Notes: a model not told the origin generated them from the sequence alone. A stretch of 64,000 nt of DNA from Planctomonas sp. JC2975 (GCF_012985205.1 NZ_JABEKS010000002.1:124001-188000); one strand, 5' to 3'. Shown: positions 44,527 to 54,600, counted from the first letter of the stretch. Numbers and translations: made by a program.

Positions 44527-46275
44527 CTACAGGGCGTCGGTGAGCGCGCGCATCGCGTCGGCGAGCGTCTGCACTCTGGTCTGTGCTGCGGCACGGCGGG
44601 ATGGGACATCCGCTCCGTCGTCGTCGAACGCATCGATGTAGATCTTCAGCTTCGGCTCAGTGCCGCTCGGACGCACCATGATGCGGGATCCGTCGTCGAG
44701 CACGATCCTGAGCACATCGCTCGGCGGCAGGTCAGCCGACCCCGGCCGCAGGTCGTCGATCCGCATCACCCCGATGCCGCCGACCTCCGCGGGAGGGCCC
44801 GCCCGCAGCGCGGCCATGATGCGGCCGATGCGGTCGAGATCCGTGACCCGTAGGGAGATCTGGTCGGAGGCGTACGCGCCGAACCGTGCGGTGAGCTCGT
44901 CCAGCCGATCGCCGATCGAGCGCCCGTCCGCGTGCAGCTCCGTCGCCAACGTCAGGGCGACGGTCGCGGCGGAGATGCCGTCCTTGTCCCGCACGGTCTG
45001 CGGGTTGACGAGGTATCCCAGCGCCTCCTCGTACCCGTAAACCAGTCCGGGCACGCGGCTCACCCACTTGAAGCCGGTGAGGGTCTCCGCGAAGCGCAGA
45101 CCGTACGCACCCGCGATCGCGCGCAAGGCGGGGGATGAGACGATGGATGCCGCGAGCACCCCGTCGCCGCCCCCCGCCTGGACGTGTTCCGCCGCGACCC
45201 ATCCGAGCAGGGTCCCCACCTCGTTGCCGCTGAGCCTGCGGTAGCCGTCAGCCGTCGAAGGATCGGGGATGCCGATGGCCAGCCGGTCCGCATCCGGATC
45301 GTTCGCGATGACGAGGTCCGCGTGCTCGGCACGTGCGAGCGCGAAGGCGAGGTCGAGCGCGCCGGGCTCCTCCGGGTTCGGGAACGCGACGGTCGGGAAG
45401 TCGGGATCCGGTTCGGCCTGTTCCGGCACGGTGACCGGGGTCGGAAGGCCGGCGGTGGCGAACACCGCTCGAGCGGTCTGCCAGCCGACACCGTGCATGG
45501 CCGTATAGACGACGGTGAGGCCTGAGCGAACCGCGACGGAGGTGTCATCGCCACTCGCCGCGACGGTGCCGCGATTCACTGCGGGCCCCGCCACGGAGGC
45601 CGTCTCGGCGATGTACGCGTCGACGAGCGAGTCGTCCGCGATCTCGAACTCGTCGGAGCGAGGGAGGTCGGAGACGCGACCCCGCGCTATCCGGTCGATC
45701 TGAGCGGCGATGTCGGCATCGGCGGGCGGCACGATCTGGGAGCCCTCATCGGTGCCGCCGAGATAGACCTTGTATCCGTTGTCGCGTGCCGGATTGTGGC
45801 TTGCGGTGACCATCACGCCCGCCGACGCGTCGAGATGCCGAACAGCGAACGCCAGCACGGGAGTCGGCAGAAGCCGCGGAAGCAGGATCGCGCGCACGCC
45901 CGCGCCGGCCATCAGCTCGGCCGTGTCGCGCGCGAAGACCTGCGAGTTCTTGCGTCCGTCGTAACCGATGACGACCGACGGCGTGTCGCCGTCAACGGCG
46001 GAGGCCTGCTCGTTGAGATAGGCGGCGAGGCCTGCGGCGGCTTGGGCCACGAGCATCCGGTTCATGCGGTTCGGGCCGGCGGCGAGCTCGCCGCGCAGCC
46101 CTGCGGTGCCGAAGGAGAGTCGGGTGTCGAATCGTGAGTGGAGTTCGTCCAGCGCCCTCTGCGACCCGGCGACCGCCTCGTCGACGATGGCCTGCAGTTC
46201 GGCCCGGGTCTCGGCATCCGGATCATCGGCGATCCAGGCGCGTGCGCTGTCGAGGACGTCCACGTTCTCGCTCAC
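44527..46275 (-). CDS. Phosphohexo/phosphopentomutase (alpha-phosphoglucomutase superfamily)
   Basis: A 582-residue mutase of the PGM2-like class. The phospho-Ser is in 'TASHNPARDNGYKVY', the metal loop is 'DPDADRLAIG' and the sugar/phosphate-binding end is 'RPSGTEPKLKIY'. Overlap by 4 nt with purine nucleoside phosphorylase, and the nearby thymidine phosphorylase, suggest that it converts ribose/deoxyribose-1-phosphate to the 5-phosphate (phosphopentomutase role), though glucose-1-phosphate activity cannot be excluded. Confidence 0.87.
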   Translation of the reverse strand: MSENVDVLDSARAWIADDPDAETRAELQAIVDEAVAGSQRALDELHSRFDTRLSFGTAGLRGELAAGPNRMNRMLVAQAAAGLAAYLNEQASAVDGDTPSVVIGYDGRKNSQVFARDTAELMAGAGVRAILLPRLLPTPVLAFAVRHLDASAGVMVTASHNPARDNGYKVYLGGTDEGSQIVPPADADIAAQIDRIARGRVSDLPRSDEFEIADDSLVDAYIAETASVAGPAVNRGTVAASGDDTSVAVRSGLTVVYTAMHGVGWQTARAVFATAGLPTPVTVPEQAEPDPDFPTVAFPNPEEPGALDLAFALARAEHADLVIANDPDADRLAIGIPDPSTADGYRRLSGNEVGTLLGWVAAEHVQAGGGDGVLAASIVSSPALRAIAGAYGLRFAETLTGFKWVSRVPGLVYGYEEALGYLVNPQTVRDKDGISAATVALTLATELHADGRSIGDRLDELTARFGAYASDQISLRVTDLDRIGRIMAALRAGPPAEVGGIGVMRIDDLRPGSADLPPSDVLRIVLDDGSRIMVRPSGTEPKLKIYIDAFDDDGADVPSRRAAAQTRVQTLADAMRALTDAL

Positions 46276-47108
46276 AGCTCAGCCACGATACGGGCGAGAA
46301 GATCGCTGATGACGGCCTCGGCCGCGACGCCGGCGGCGATCACCTCCTGGTGGTCAAGGGGCGTCGGCGAGATGCCTGCTGCCGGGTTGGTGATGAGCGA
46401 CATGCCCAGCACCTCCATGCCGGAGTGGCGTGCTGCGACGGCCTCCATGGCCGTCGACATGCCGACGATGTCGCCGCCCATGCGTCCGGCCATCCGCACC
46501 TCGGCCGGGGTCTCGTAGTTCGGACCGTGGAACTGCACGTACACGCCCTCGTCGAGGCTCGGATCCACCGTGTGCGCGATGTCCCTGAGACGCTGCGCAT
46601 ACAAGTCGGTGAGGTCGACGAAGGTCGCGCCCTCCAGCGGAGACACAGCCGTCAGATTGATGTGGTCGGAGATGAGCACGGGTGTGCCCGGCGCCCACTC
46701 CGGCTTGAGACCGCCGGCGCCGTTGGTGAGGATCATGATCTTCGCGCCGGTGGCGGCGGCCGTCCGCACGCTGTGCACGACCCGACGCGCGCCGAAGCCC
46801 TCGTAATAGTGGGTGCGCGCTCCGATGACCAGCGCGCGCTTGCCGGAGGGCAGGAGCACGGAGCGGATAGTCCCGACGTGTCCGACAACGCTGGGACGGC
46901 TGAATCCGTAGATGTCGGTGGCGGGGATGGATGCCGTGGTCTCGCCGATCAGATCCGCAGCCCTGCCCCATCCGCTGCCCAGCGTCAGAGCGATGTCGTG
47001 CTGCTCGACTCCGGTGCGTTCGGCGATCTGTTCCGCCGCGATCCGCGCGATCTCGAACGGATCGGCCGAGCGGTCGTCGAAGGGATTCACTGCGTCGTCG
47101 GATGCCAT
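46272..47108 (-). CDS. punA: Purine nucleoside phosphorylase (trimeric class)
   Basis: About 278 residues. Markers are 'IALTLGSGWGRAADLIG' (phosphate loop), 'RTHYYEG', 'ILTNGAGGLKPEW', and 'VYVQFHGPNYETPAEVRM' with the purine-site residues; 'GMSTAMEAVAARH' completes the ribose site. The ATG at 47108 (MASDDAVNPF) is the family N-terminus; the longer open frame is spurious. It releases purine base and ribose-1-phosphate for the mutase that follows with a 4-nt overlap. About 225 bp without a gene separate it from the divergent flavoprotein. Confidence 0.93.
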   Translation of the reverse strand: MASDDAVNPFDDRSADPFEIARIAAEQIAERTGVEQHDIALTLGSGWGRAADLIGETTASIPATDIYGFSRPSVVGHVGTIRSVLLPSGKRALVIGARTHYYEGFGARRVVHSVRTAAATGAKIMILTNGAGGLKPEWAPGTPVLISDHINLTAVSPLEGATFVDLTDLYAQRLRDIAHTVDPSLDEGVYVQFHGPNYETPAEVRMAGRMGGDIVGMSTAMEAVAARHSGMEVLGMSLITNPAAGISPTPLDHQEVIAAGVAAEAVISDLLARIVAEL

Positions 47109-47322
47109 TGCAACAGCATATTCGCGCCTCTCGCGCTTGCTCATCCGTGGTTTCGCCGGTGCTCGTTCGCGCAGCCGCGCAGTCAGGCGTCGGCCTCGGC
47201 TGAAGGGCGAAGGGATCCATCGCCTTGGGACGCGGCCCGCACTGGCGGTCATCGAGACACGCGACGAAGCGAGGCGCTCACCGTCGGAGGCCGTGGCATC
47301 CGCGGCGGTCGGCAACGTTTGA

Positions 47323-47328
47323 GACAAT
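47323..47328 (+). promoter_or_regulatory. -10-like GACAAT, probable leaderless start
   Basis: GACAAT, then 6 nt, then the ATG at 47335. Same geometry as the TANNNT boxes but a weaker hexamer. Confidence 0.4.
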
Positions 47329-47334
47329 GGACGC

Positions 47335-48768
47335 ATGGCCTTCGAGTTCGAGCGTAAGCAGAGGATCGCTGTACTCGGAGGAGGTCCCGGCGGGTATGAG
47401 GCGGCGCTCGCCGGCGCCCAGCTCGGCGCCGAGGTGACGCTCGTCGAGCGGGGCGGGGTCGGCGGCTCAGCGGTGATGACGGATGTCGTCCCCTCCAAGA
47501 CGCTGATCGCGACCGCGGATGCCACGCGATCCATCGGCGAGGCCGCAGATCTCGGTGTGCAGTTCTTCGGACGCACCGAGAGCGGCAAGCCCATCCGCCC
47601 CGAGGTCGCCGTCAACCTCTCCGCCGTCAACAAGCGCCTCCTCGGGCTCGCCCGCCAGCAGTCCGAGGACATGCGCAGCGAGCTTGTGCACGCAGGTGTG
47701 CGGATCGTCACAGGCGAGGGTCGGCTTGACGGACCGAACGCGCTGATCGTCTCCACTGCGAAGGACAAGGGCACGGACTTCGACCGCGTCGAGGCGGACA
47801 CGATGGTCATCTCCGTCGGCGCGAGCCCACGGCTGCTGCCGTCGGCGATGCCGGACGGCGAGCGGATCCTCACGTGGACCCAGCTCTACGGCCTCAATTC
47901 CGTGCCTGAACACCTGATCGTTGTCGGATCCGGCGTCACAGGCGCCGAGTTCGCCAGCGCATACACGTACCTCGGTGCGAAGGTGACGCTCGTCTCCAGT
48001 CGTGACCAGGTCCTGCCAGGCGAGGATGCGGATGCGGCAGCCGTGCTCGAGAAGGTCTTCAAGCGCAATGGCATGACCGTTCTGTCGAAGTCGCGCGCCG
48101 AGTCCGTGCAGCGCACGAAGACCGGCGTCATCGCAACGCTGAGCGATGGGCGGACCGTCGAGGGATCCCACTGCCTGATGGCCGTCGGATCCATCCCCAA
48201 CACGGCCGACATCGGGCTGGAGGGCGCAGGCGTGCAGCTCACCCCGAGCGGCCACGTTCGCGTGAACCGCGTCGCCCGCACGTCGATGCCGAGCATCTAC
48301 GCGGCGGGGGACTGCTCGAACGTGCTGCCGCTGGCATCCGTCGCGTCCATGCAGGGGCGCACGGCCATCTTCCACGCGCTGGGCGACTCGGTGACGCCGA
48401 TCGAGCTGCGGAACGTGGCATCCAACATCTTCACGTCGCCCGAGATCGCGACGGTCGGGTGGAACCAGCGCGAGATCGAAGAGGGCATCGCGCAGGGCGA
48501 CATCTACAAGCTGGCGCTCAAGTCGAATCCGCGCGCCAAGATGCAGGGCATCCGTGACGGATTCGTCAAGCTCTTCGCCCGCACCGGCAGCGGCACCGTC
48601 ATCGGCGGCGTCATCGTGGCGCCGCGCGCCAGCGAACTGATCCTGCCGGTCGCACTCGCCGTTGAGCACCGGCTCACCGTGGACGAGGTGGCCCGCGCGT
48701 TCTCCGTGTACCCGTCGCTCTCGAGCTCGATCACGGACGCGGCCCGCGCGATGCACATAGTGCTGTAG
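47335..48768 (+). CDS. NAD(P)H-quinone dehydrogenase, LpdA type (no redox cysteines)
   Basis: A 477-residue flavoprotein of the dihydrolipoamide dehydrogenase fold. FAD-binding 'IAVLGGGPGGYEAALAGAQLG' and NAD-binding 'LIVVGSGVTGAEFAS' are clear, and 'IYAAGDCSN' is the second FAD contact. Where lipoamide dehydrogenases have CxxxxC, this protein reads 'GGVGGSAVMTDVVPSKT'. The redox disulfide is therefore absent, as in mycobacterial LpdA (Rv3303c), which reduces quinones. It is divergent from punA and convergent with the carboxylase gene. Confidence 0.88.
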   Translation: MAFEFERKQRIAVLGGGPGGYEAALAGAQLGAEVTLVERGGVGGSAVMTDVVPSKTLIATADATRSIGEAADLGVQFFGRTESGKPIRPEVAVNLSAVNKRLLGLARQQSEDMRSELVHAGVRIVTGEGRLDGPNALIVSTAKDKGTDFDRVEADTMVISVGASPRLLPSAMPDGERILTWTQLYGLNSVPEHLIVVGSGVTGAEFASAYTYLGAKVTLVSSRDQVLPGEDADAAAVLEKVFKRNGMTVLSKSRAESVQRTKTGVIATLSDGRTVEGSHCLMAVGSIPNTADIGLEGAGVQLTPSGHVRVNRVARTSMPSIYAAGDCSNVLPLASVASMQGRTAIFHALGDSVTPIELRNVASNIFTSPEIATVGWNQREIEEGIAQGDIYKLALKSNPRAKMQGIRDGFVKLFARTGSGTVIGGVIVAPRASELILPVALAVEHRLTVDEVARAFSVYPSLSSSITDAARAMHIVL

Positions 48769-48840
48769 GACGCGCGGTGCCCCACAGCACCTGATCGGCA
48801 GCCTGCGACGTGCTGACGCGCGCCGCGCCGCTCTGTTCGA

Positions 48841-50604
48841 CTAGACGATGTTGAGCAGCAGGTGACCGCTGGAGACCGTCGTCCCGACGGAGGCGTTGAG
48901 GTTGCTGATCGTGCCGTCCTTGTGCGCGGTGAGCGGTTGCTCCATCTTCATCGCCTCGAGCACGACCACCAGGTCGCCCTTCACCACCTGGTCGCCCTCG
49001 CCGACGGCGAGCTTCACGACGGTGGCCTGCATCGGCGCGGTGACGGAGTCGCCGGTCGCCGTGCTGACCGAGTGCGACGCCGACTTGCGCTTCGGTGCGT
49101 GTCCCATGGCGGCGGTCGAGCCTCCCGCGATGAGCAGGCGGGTCGGCAGGCTCACCTCGACGCGCTTGCCGCCGACCTCGACGATCACGCTGTGCCGTGC
49201 TTCGGCTTCGGGCTGATCGGTGCCCTCGCCGGACCACGGCTCCAGCTCGTTCACGAACTCGGTCTCGATCCAGCGCGTGTACACGCTGAACGGATGCCCG
49301 TCCTTCGGTGCGAAGGCCGCGTCGCGGACGATGGCACGGTGGAACGGAAGAACCGTGGGGAGTCCGGCGACCTCGAACTCGTCGAGGGCGCGGCGCGAGC
49401 GCTCCAGGGCTTCCTCGCGGCTCGATCCGGTGACGACGAGCTTGGCCAGCAGCGAGTCGAACGCTCCGGAGATCACGTCGCCCGACTGCACACCTGAGTC
49501 GACACGCACGCCAGGACCCGAAGCCGGCTTGAACACATGCACCGGGCCAGGCGCGGGCAGGAAGTTGCGGCCGGGATCCTCGCCGTTGATGCGGAACTCG
49601 AACGAGTGGCCGCGCGGCTGGGGATCCTCGTAGTCGAGCACGCCGCCCTCGGCGAGGCGGAACTGCTCCCGCACCAGGTCGATGCCGGTGACCTCTTCGG
49701 AGACCGGATGCTCCACCTGCAGTCGCGTGTTCACCTCGAGGAACGAGACGGTGCCGTCCTGACCGATCAGGAACTCGCACGTGCCGGCGCCGAGGTATCC
49801 GACCTCCTTGAGGATGGCCTTCGACGAGCTGTAGAGCTGGTCGCGCTGCTCGTCTGTGAGGAACGGCGCAGGTGCCTCCTCGACGAGCTTCTGGTGGCGG
49901 CGCTGGAGGGAGCAGTCGCGGGTGGAGACGACGACGACGTTGCCGTGGGCATCGGCAAGGCACTGCGTCTCGACGTGGCGCGGCTTGTCGAGGTACTTCT
50001 CGACGAAGCACTCGCCGCGGCCGAAGGCGGCGATCGCCTCGCGGGTGGCGGACTCGAACAGCTCGGCGACCTCGTCGCGTTCGCGCGCGACCTTGAGGCC
50101 GCGACCGCCACCGCCGTATGCGGCCTTGATGGCGACGGGAAGTCCGTGCACGTCGACGAATTCGAGGACCTCGTCGGCGTTCGCGACGGGATTCAGCGTG
50201 CCGGGAGCCAGCGGCGCACCGACCTTCTCCGCCACGTGGCGGGCCGACACCTTGTCGCCGAGACGCTCGATGGCGTCGGAGCCGGGACCGATCCACACCA
50301 GACCGGCGTCGATCACGGCGCGTGCGAAGTCGGCGTTCTCCGCCAGGAATCCGTAGCCGGGGTGAACTGCGTCGGCACCGGAGCGACGGCACACCGACAG
50401 GAGCTTCTCGATGGAGAGGTAGGTGTCGCCACTGGTCGCACCATCGAGGGCGAAGGCCTCGTCGGCGAGACGAGTGTGCACCGCGTCGCGGTCCTGATCC
50501 GCGTACACGGCGACGGACGCGATACCGCTGTCGCGCGCCGCTCGGATGACTCGCACGGCGATCTCGCCGCGGTTGGCAATCAGGACCTTGGAGATATGGG
50601 GCAC
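48841..50604 (-). CDS. accA3: Acyl-CoA carboxylase alpha subunit (biotin carboxylase + biotin carrier)
   Basis: About 587 residues. Biotin carboxylase occupies residues about 1-450 ('[20 protein letters not shown]', ATP-grasp '[11 protein letters not shown]', '[18 protein letters not shown]'). A linker leads to the biotinyl domain with the modified Lys in '[11 protein letters not shown]'. It supplies carboxybiotin to beta subunits such as that encoded at 58322. I prefer the GTG at 50604 ([14 protein letters not shown]), with TAGGCT 8 nt upstream, to the TTG at 50613. The symbol follows mycobacterial usage. Confidence 0.93.
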   Translation of the reverse strand: MPHISKVLIANRGEIAVRVIRAARDSGIASVAVYADQDRDAVHTRLADEAFALDGATSGDTYLSIEKLLSVCRRSGADAVHPGYGFLAENADFARAVIDAGLVWIGPGSDAIERLGDKVSARHVAEKVGAPLAPGTLNPVANADEVLEFVDVHGLPVAIKAAYGGGGRGLKVARERDEVAELFESATREAIAAFGRGECFVEKYLDKPRHVETQCLADAHGNVVVVSTRDCSLQRRHQKLVEEAPAPFLTDEQRDQLYSSSKAILKEVGYLGAGTCEFLIGQDGTVSFLEVNTRLQVEHPVSEEVTGIDLVREQFRLAEGGVLDYEDPQPRGHSFEFRINGEDPGRNFLPAPGPVHVFKPASGPGVRVDSGVQSGDVISGAFDSLLAKLVVTGSSREEALERSRRALDEFEVAGLPTVLPFHRAIVRDAAFAPKDGHPFSVYTRWIETEFVNELEPWSGEGTDQPEAEARHSVIVEVGGKRVEVSLPTRLLIAGGSTAAMGHAPKRKSASHSVSTATGDSVTAPMQATVVKLAVGEGDQVVKGDLVVVLEAMKMEQPLTAHKDGTISNLNASVGTTVSSGHLLLNIV

Positions 50605-50612
50605 AGTCTTCA

Positions 50613-50618
50613 AGCCTA
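50613..50618 (-). promoter_or_regulatory. -10 box TAGGCT of the carboxylase alpha gene
   Basis: TAGGCT (50618-50613) is 8 nt before the preferred GTG at 50604. Confidence 0.45.
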
Positions 50619-50750
50619 TTGACGCTTGTATGCCTGGTTTTGAATGGTGCGCACAAAACTGACCTTGAGCGCTTTCGGATGCCTACAACGACTGTGCCGA
50701 CCCCGCGTGCTGTTCTGCTCGCTCTTGCTGCTCGTGGCCGTCGGCATCCT

Positions 50751-51398
50751 TCAGCTCCAGAGATCGGTCCACTCGTAGCCGAGCCGTCTGACCAGGCCGC
50801 GCAGCGTCGACAGCGAGAGGCCGACGACCGTGCTCGGATCTCCGTCGACCCGGGTGATGAACGGGCCGCCGAGGCTGTCGATCGTGAAGGCTCCCGCCAC
50901 CTCGAGCGGCTCGCCCGTCGCCACATAGGCGTCGATCTCCGCGTCATCGACGTCGTCGGCGAACGTGACCGACGCGGTCGCAACCGCGCCTGCCGCTCGC
51001 GTGGCTCTGCCGCCCGTGTGGTCGATCAGCCAGTGCCCCGAGTGCAGCACGCCTGTGCGTCCACGCTGAGCATGCCAACGCTCGCGTGCGACGGATGGCT
51101 GGTGCGGTTTCCCGTAGATCACCCCGTCGATCTCGAACGCCGAGTCTCCACCGAGAATCAGACCGTCGATGGCGGCGCCGTCCACCTCAGCGCCCACGAC
51201 GGCCTCCGCTTTGGCCCTGGCGAGGAGCTGGACCATGTCGGATGCTCCTAGCGGTACCCCCCGCACGTCTTCCGCTCGCGCCACGGTCGCCGGTTCATCG
51301 ACGCCGGGGGAGATCGTCAGCGGCTCCACTCCCGCCGAACGAAGCAGTGCGAGGCGGGCGGGCGACGTGGAAGCGAGGTAGAGGCGCACCCGTCCCAT
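50751..51398 (-). CDS. maf: Maf-family nucleotide pyrophosphatase
   Basis: A 215-residue protein with the opening 'LYLASTSPARLALLRSAGV', the catalytic Asp/Lys region 'LILGGDSAFEIDGVIYGKP', and 'YVATGEPLEVAGAFTIDSLGGPFI', all typical of Maf/YhdE dTTP/UTP pyrophosphatases. It hydrolyses non-canonical or excess nucleoside triphosphates. The gene follows the LCP gene on the same strand after a 37-bp gap; the 146 bp between it and the carboxylase gene show nothing. Confidence 0.92.
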   Translation of the reverse strand: MGRVRLYLASTSPARLALLRSAGVEPLTISPGVDEPATVARAEDVRGVPLGASDMVQLLARAKAEAVVGAEVDGAAIDGLILGGDSAFEIDGVIYGKPHQPSVARERWHAQRGRTGVLHSGHWLIDHTGGRATRAAGAVATASVTFADDVDDAEIDAYVATGEPLEVAGAFTIDSLGGPFITRVDGDPSTVVGLSLSTLRGLVRRLGYEWTDLWS

Positions 51399-51435
51399 TG
51401 TGCCCGTCCCGGCACTCTTCGTCCCGGCTCCGACC

Positions 51436-53001
51436 TCAGTTCACACAGGGGATCGACGACGACGACATGACTCCGCCCGTGCCGAACGTGTTCGAGGGCG
51501 CCGATCCGGAGCCGGACGACCCGGATCCGGATGAGCCGCTTCCCGAAGACCCCGACGAACCCGTGCCCGACGAGCCGGAGCCCGAACCCGACCCCGTCGA
51601 TGCTGAAGGATGCGCGGTCGCGGTGGACGATGCATCCGATGCCGCGATCAGCTGCGCGGTGGTGGCACGCACCTGGTCGAGATCGACGAGGTTGACGTCC
51701 TGGCCGTCCTCGTAGCCGAAGGATGAGATCGGCAGCGTCTCGAAGCTCACTCCGCCTCCGCCGAACCGCTTGGCATCGGAGGCGAGGCTGAGCAGATCGA
51801 GGTTCGAGTCGACGGCGATGTCGTTCTTGACCGTTCCGAGCATCTTCTCCATCACGGTGAAGTCGTCGAAGAGATTCTGGTGCTGGAGCTTGTTGGCGAG
51901 CGAGATGATGAACGCCTGCTGGCGCCGCTCCCGGTCGAGGTCGGTGAGGTTGACGTCGGAGGTCGTCGTGTCACGTCGTTGGCGGACGAAGGCCACGGCT
52001 TGCGCGGCGTTGATCTCCTGGAGCCCTTTGGTGAAGTCCGCGCCGGAGTAGCTGTCGGCCGTGGCAGCGTTCAGGCACACCTGGATCGGCTGCACCGCCT
52101 CGGCAAGCTGGTAGAACGCGCCCATCGTCACCTCGACGAAGTGGTTGATCTTCACGTTCAGGAACTGCGAGACCGTGTTCACCTCCTCGACGCGAGCCGC
52201 CGAGCGGGCCTGCTGATAGGCATCAGCGTGCGAGAGGTTCGGCTGGGTGTTCACGAGGTGCGTGAGCGTGGCGTCGAGCTGATAGCCGTAGGCCTGCTTG
52301 ATCTTGCCCATGGAGACGCCGTCGGGCGATCCTGGCAGGCTCACCCAGTCGTCGCGTGGAATGGAGATGCCGACCGGATGGCCGCCGCCGGCAGGGATGT
52401 GCAGCAGCATGAGCACGTTGGAGTTGTATCCGCCGTCATCCGATGTTCCGGCGTGCAGGGCGTTGTAGACATCGGCCGGCAGCGGGTTGCCGTTCTCATC
52501 GAGCCGGCTGTCGAGGCCCATCACCAGGATGTTGGTCTCTGCCGTGTTCTGCGCGGGTCCAAGGCTCGTGCGGTGGATACCGGACGACAACTGCTGGTAC
52601 TGCGTGAAGACGATGATGCCCGCGCCGACCACCACCAGGACCACGGCCGCTGCGATGCCCGCGATGATGCGTCGACGCCGGAACTTCCGCTTGCGAGCAG
52701 TCGCGGGATCTGGCGGAGCGGCCGGAGGCGTCGCCGACGCGCGTCCGCGCTTCGGCTCGCGATACGGCTCCAGGAGCTCGTACGGGTCTGAGGGACGTGC
52801 AGCCGGTGACGGCGAGCGTGAGGACGACCGTCCGGCGGGCTGTCCCGAATCGGATGGCGTCCCACTCCGTCGCTGAGCCGACGGTTCAGCCGAAGGAGCA
52901 GGTCTCGATCCGTCGTTTCCCGTGTTCTGCCGCTCCCTGGCCCGGTTGATCCGGGCGATCTTCTTGGGATCGAGCGGTTTGCCGTTCTTGTAATAGGTCA
53001 C
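51436..53001 (-). CDS. LytR-CpsA-Psr (LCP) family cell-wall ligase
   Basis: About 521 residues. A cytoplasmic Ser/Arg/Pro-rich stretch (1-105) precedes one transmembrane helix ('IIAGIAAAVVLVVVGAGIIV'). The extracellular LCP domain has 'ILVMGLDSR', 'GISIPRDDWV', 'AFVRQRRDTTTSDVNLTDLDR' with the conserved Arg/Asp, and the chain ends in a low-complexity Gly/Ser tail before a Cys near the end. LCP proteins join glycopolymers to peptidoglycan. Start: GTG 53001 with GAGGGG upstream. Confidence 0.92.
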   Translation of the reverse strand: MTYYKNGKPLDPKKIARINRARERQNTGNDGSRPAPSAEPSAQRRSGTPSDSGQPAGRSSSRSPSPAARPSDPYELLEPYREPKRGRASATPPAAPPDPATARKRKFRRRRIIAGIAAAVVLVVVGAGIIVFTQYQQLSSGIHRTSLGPAQNTAETNILVMGLDSRLDENGNPLPADVYNALHAGTSDDGGYNSNVLMLLHIPAGGGHPVGISIPRDDWVSLPGSPDGVSMGKIKQAYGYQLDATLTHLVNTQPNLSHADAYQQARSAARVEEVNTVSQFLNVKINHFVEVTMGAFYQLAEAVQPIQVCLNAATADSYSGADFTKGLQEINAAQAVAFVRQRRDTTTSDVNLTDLDRERRQQAFIISLANKLQHQNLFDDFTVMEKMLGTVKNDIAVDSNLDLLSLASDAKRFGGGGVSFETLPISSFGYEDGQDVNLVDLDQVRATTAQLIAASDASSTATAHPSASTGSGSGSGSSGTGSSGSSGSGSSGSGSSGSGSAPSNTFGTGGVMSSSSIPCVN

Positions 53002-53197
53002 GCGGTCCCCTCGCACCGTTCACGCACATCGCAGAAGTAGAAGGTACGAAGGGCGCCTGAGCGCGTGGTGGGCGACCGGTTGGTAACCGGTGAAGGGACT
53101 CGCAGGAGCGCCCGGGGCAGACGGATGCCTCGCGCGGCATATGCGGGCCGGCAGCGCTCCCCGGCAACTCCCGACCCGGGTATGGGAGCATCGAAGG

Positions 53198-54547
53198 ATG
53201 CCTCGCCCCGCTCGCCGCCGCCCCGCATCCAGCGCCTCCGTCGATCGTTCGGGGGCCCGCACACGCCAGAGTCGTCCGCGGAACGCTGCCCCCGCGGTGG
53301 TTGCGGACCCGGTCGACCTCGAACTGGAGGTCACAGGTGTCGCGCACGGCGGAGTGTTCGTCGCACGGCACGAGGGCAGGGTCGTCTTCGTCAGCGACAC
53401 GCTGCCGGGGGAGCGTGTCGTGGCGCGAGTGTCCGACACGCGGCACGACCGGTTCTGGCGCGCGGAGACGGTACGGGTGCTCGAGCCGTCCGAACACCGG
53501 CGCGAGCATGTGTGGTCGGCGGCATCCGTCGAGCGGGACCCGGCTGATCGCGCGGGAGGGGCCGAGTTCGGCCACATCGAGCTGCCGTTCCAGCGCGAGC
53601 TCAAGCACCGCGTCATCGCGGACGCGTTCAGCCGCATGGCAGGCGTCGAGGACGCGCCGATCGTGGAGCCGGCGCCCGGCGACGAGGAGCGGGACGGCAT
53701 CCGCTGGCGCAGCCGCGCGAAGCTTCAGATCGACGATGCTGGCAACCTCGGTCCGTATGCCGCCCGATCCCATCGCGTGGTGCCCGTCGCGGATCTGCCG
53801 CTGGCCATCGACGCCGTCGAGCGCGCCGTTCCGCTCGGTGAGACGCAGTCCCGGCCGGGGTCGATCGACGTGACGGTCACCAGCGAGGGCTTCGTCTCGG
53901 TGATCAGACGGGATGCCACCGGCTCGACGCATCAGCCGCCGCGGATCATCCACGAGCGCGTCGGTGACCGCCGGTTCGCGCTGGCCGCGACCGGATTCTG
54001 GCAGGTGCACCGCAAGGCCCCAGAGGTGTTGACCGCAGCAGTGCAGGATGCCGTGGACGACTCGCTCTTCGACCCGCGGGCGTACAACCTCGACCTGTAC
54101 GGAGGCGTCGGCCTGCTGGCAGCGGCCATCGGAGACCGCTTCGGACCCACGACCAGGATCACGAGCGTCGAATCGGACGAGCACACCACCGATCACGCCG
54201 CCGCCAACCTCGCCGACTGGCTCGGTGCGCAGACCGTGACGGCGCGCGTTGAGGACTATCTGCGGGAGCTGAGCACGCGGTCGACGGCCGGTGAGCGGGC
54301 TCGCCTGGCCGCGGCCACGGTCGTGCTCGACCCGCCTCGGAGCGGGGCCGGCCGCGAGGTGATCGAGAAGCTGACCGAGCTCCGCCCGGGCCAGCTCGTG
54401 TATGTCGCGTGCGATCCCGTGGCGTTCGCCCGCGACCTCAAGTGGCTGCGCGAGCGGGGCTACATCCTGCGCCGGTCCCACGCCTTCGACCTCTTCCCGC
54501 ACACTCACCACGTGGAAGTCGTGGCCTCGCTCACGCGAGCTGACTGA
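53198..54547 (+). CDS. TrmA/RlmD-type 23S rRNA or tRNA (uracil-5)-methyltransferase
   Basis: About 449 residues: an N-terminal TRAM domain ('LELEVTGVAHGGVFVARHEGR'), then a SAM-dependent methyltransferase with 'YNLDLYGGVGLLAAAIGDRF', 'VVLDPPRSGAG' and the catalytic Cys in 'YVACDPVAF'. The iron-sulfur Cys cluster of E. coli RlmD is missing. Either rRNA or tRNA could be the target. The ATG at 53198 opens a basic tail (MPRPARRRPAS). It is divergent from the LCP gene over 196 bp. Confidence 0.87.
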   Translation: MPRPARRRPASSASVDRSGARTRQSRPRNAAPAVVADPVDLELEVTGVAHGGVFVARHEGRVVFVSDTLPGERVVARVSDTRHDRFWRAETVRVLEPSEHRREHVWSAASVERDPADRAGGAEFGHIELPFQRELKHRVIADAFSRMAGVEDAPIVEPAPGDEERDGIRWRSRAKLQIDDAGNLGPYAARSHRVVPVADLPLAIDAVERAVPLGETQSRPGSIDVTVTSEGFVSVIRRDATGSTHQPPRIIHERVGDRRFALAATGFWQVHRKAPEVLTAAVQDAVDDSLFDPRAYNLDLYGGVGLLAAAIGDRFGPTTRITSVESDEHTTDHAAANLADWLGAQTVTARVEDYLRELSTRSTAGERARLAAATVVLDPPRSGAGREVIEKLTELRPGQLVYVACDPVAFARDLKWLRERGYILRRSHAFDLFPHTHHVEVVASLTRAD

Positions 54548-54575
54548 CCCCGAAGGACCTGCTCCAACGACGGCC

Positions 54576-54600
54576 GTACGCCCGCCGGGGACGGGCGTAC
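54576..54600. promoter_or_regulatory. 9-bp inverted repeat before the response regulator promoter
   Basis: GTACGCCCG (54576-54584) and CGGGCGTAC (54592-54600) are perfect complements 7 nt apart. The dyad ends 3 bp before the -10 box TAAGCT and overlaps where the -35 would lie. It could end the methyltransferase transcript, bind the response regulator, or both. Confidence 0.6.

Noticed and set aside
46272-47873. A 533-aa purine nucleoside phosphorylase with a long N-terminal extension
   Set aside because: The extension runs through the divergent promoter and into the flavoprotein gene. The ATG at 47108 matches the family.
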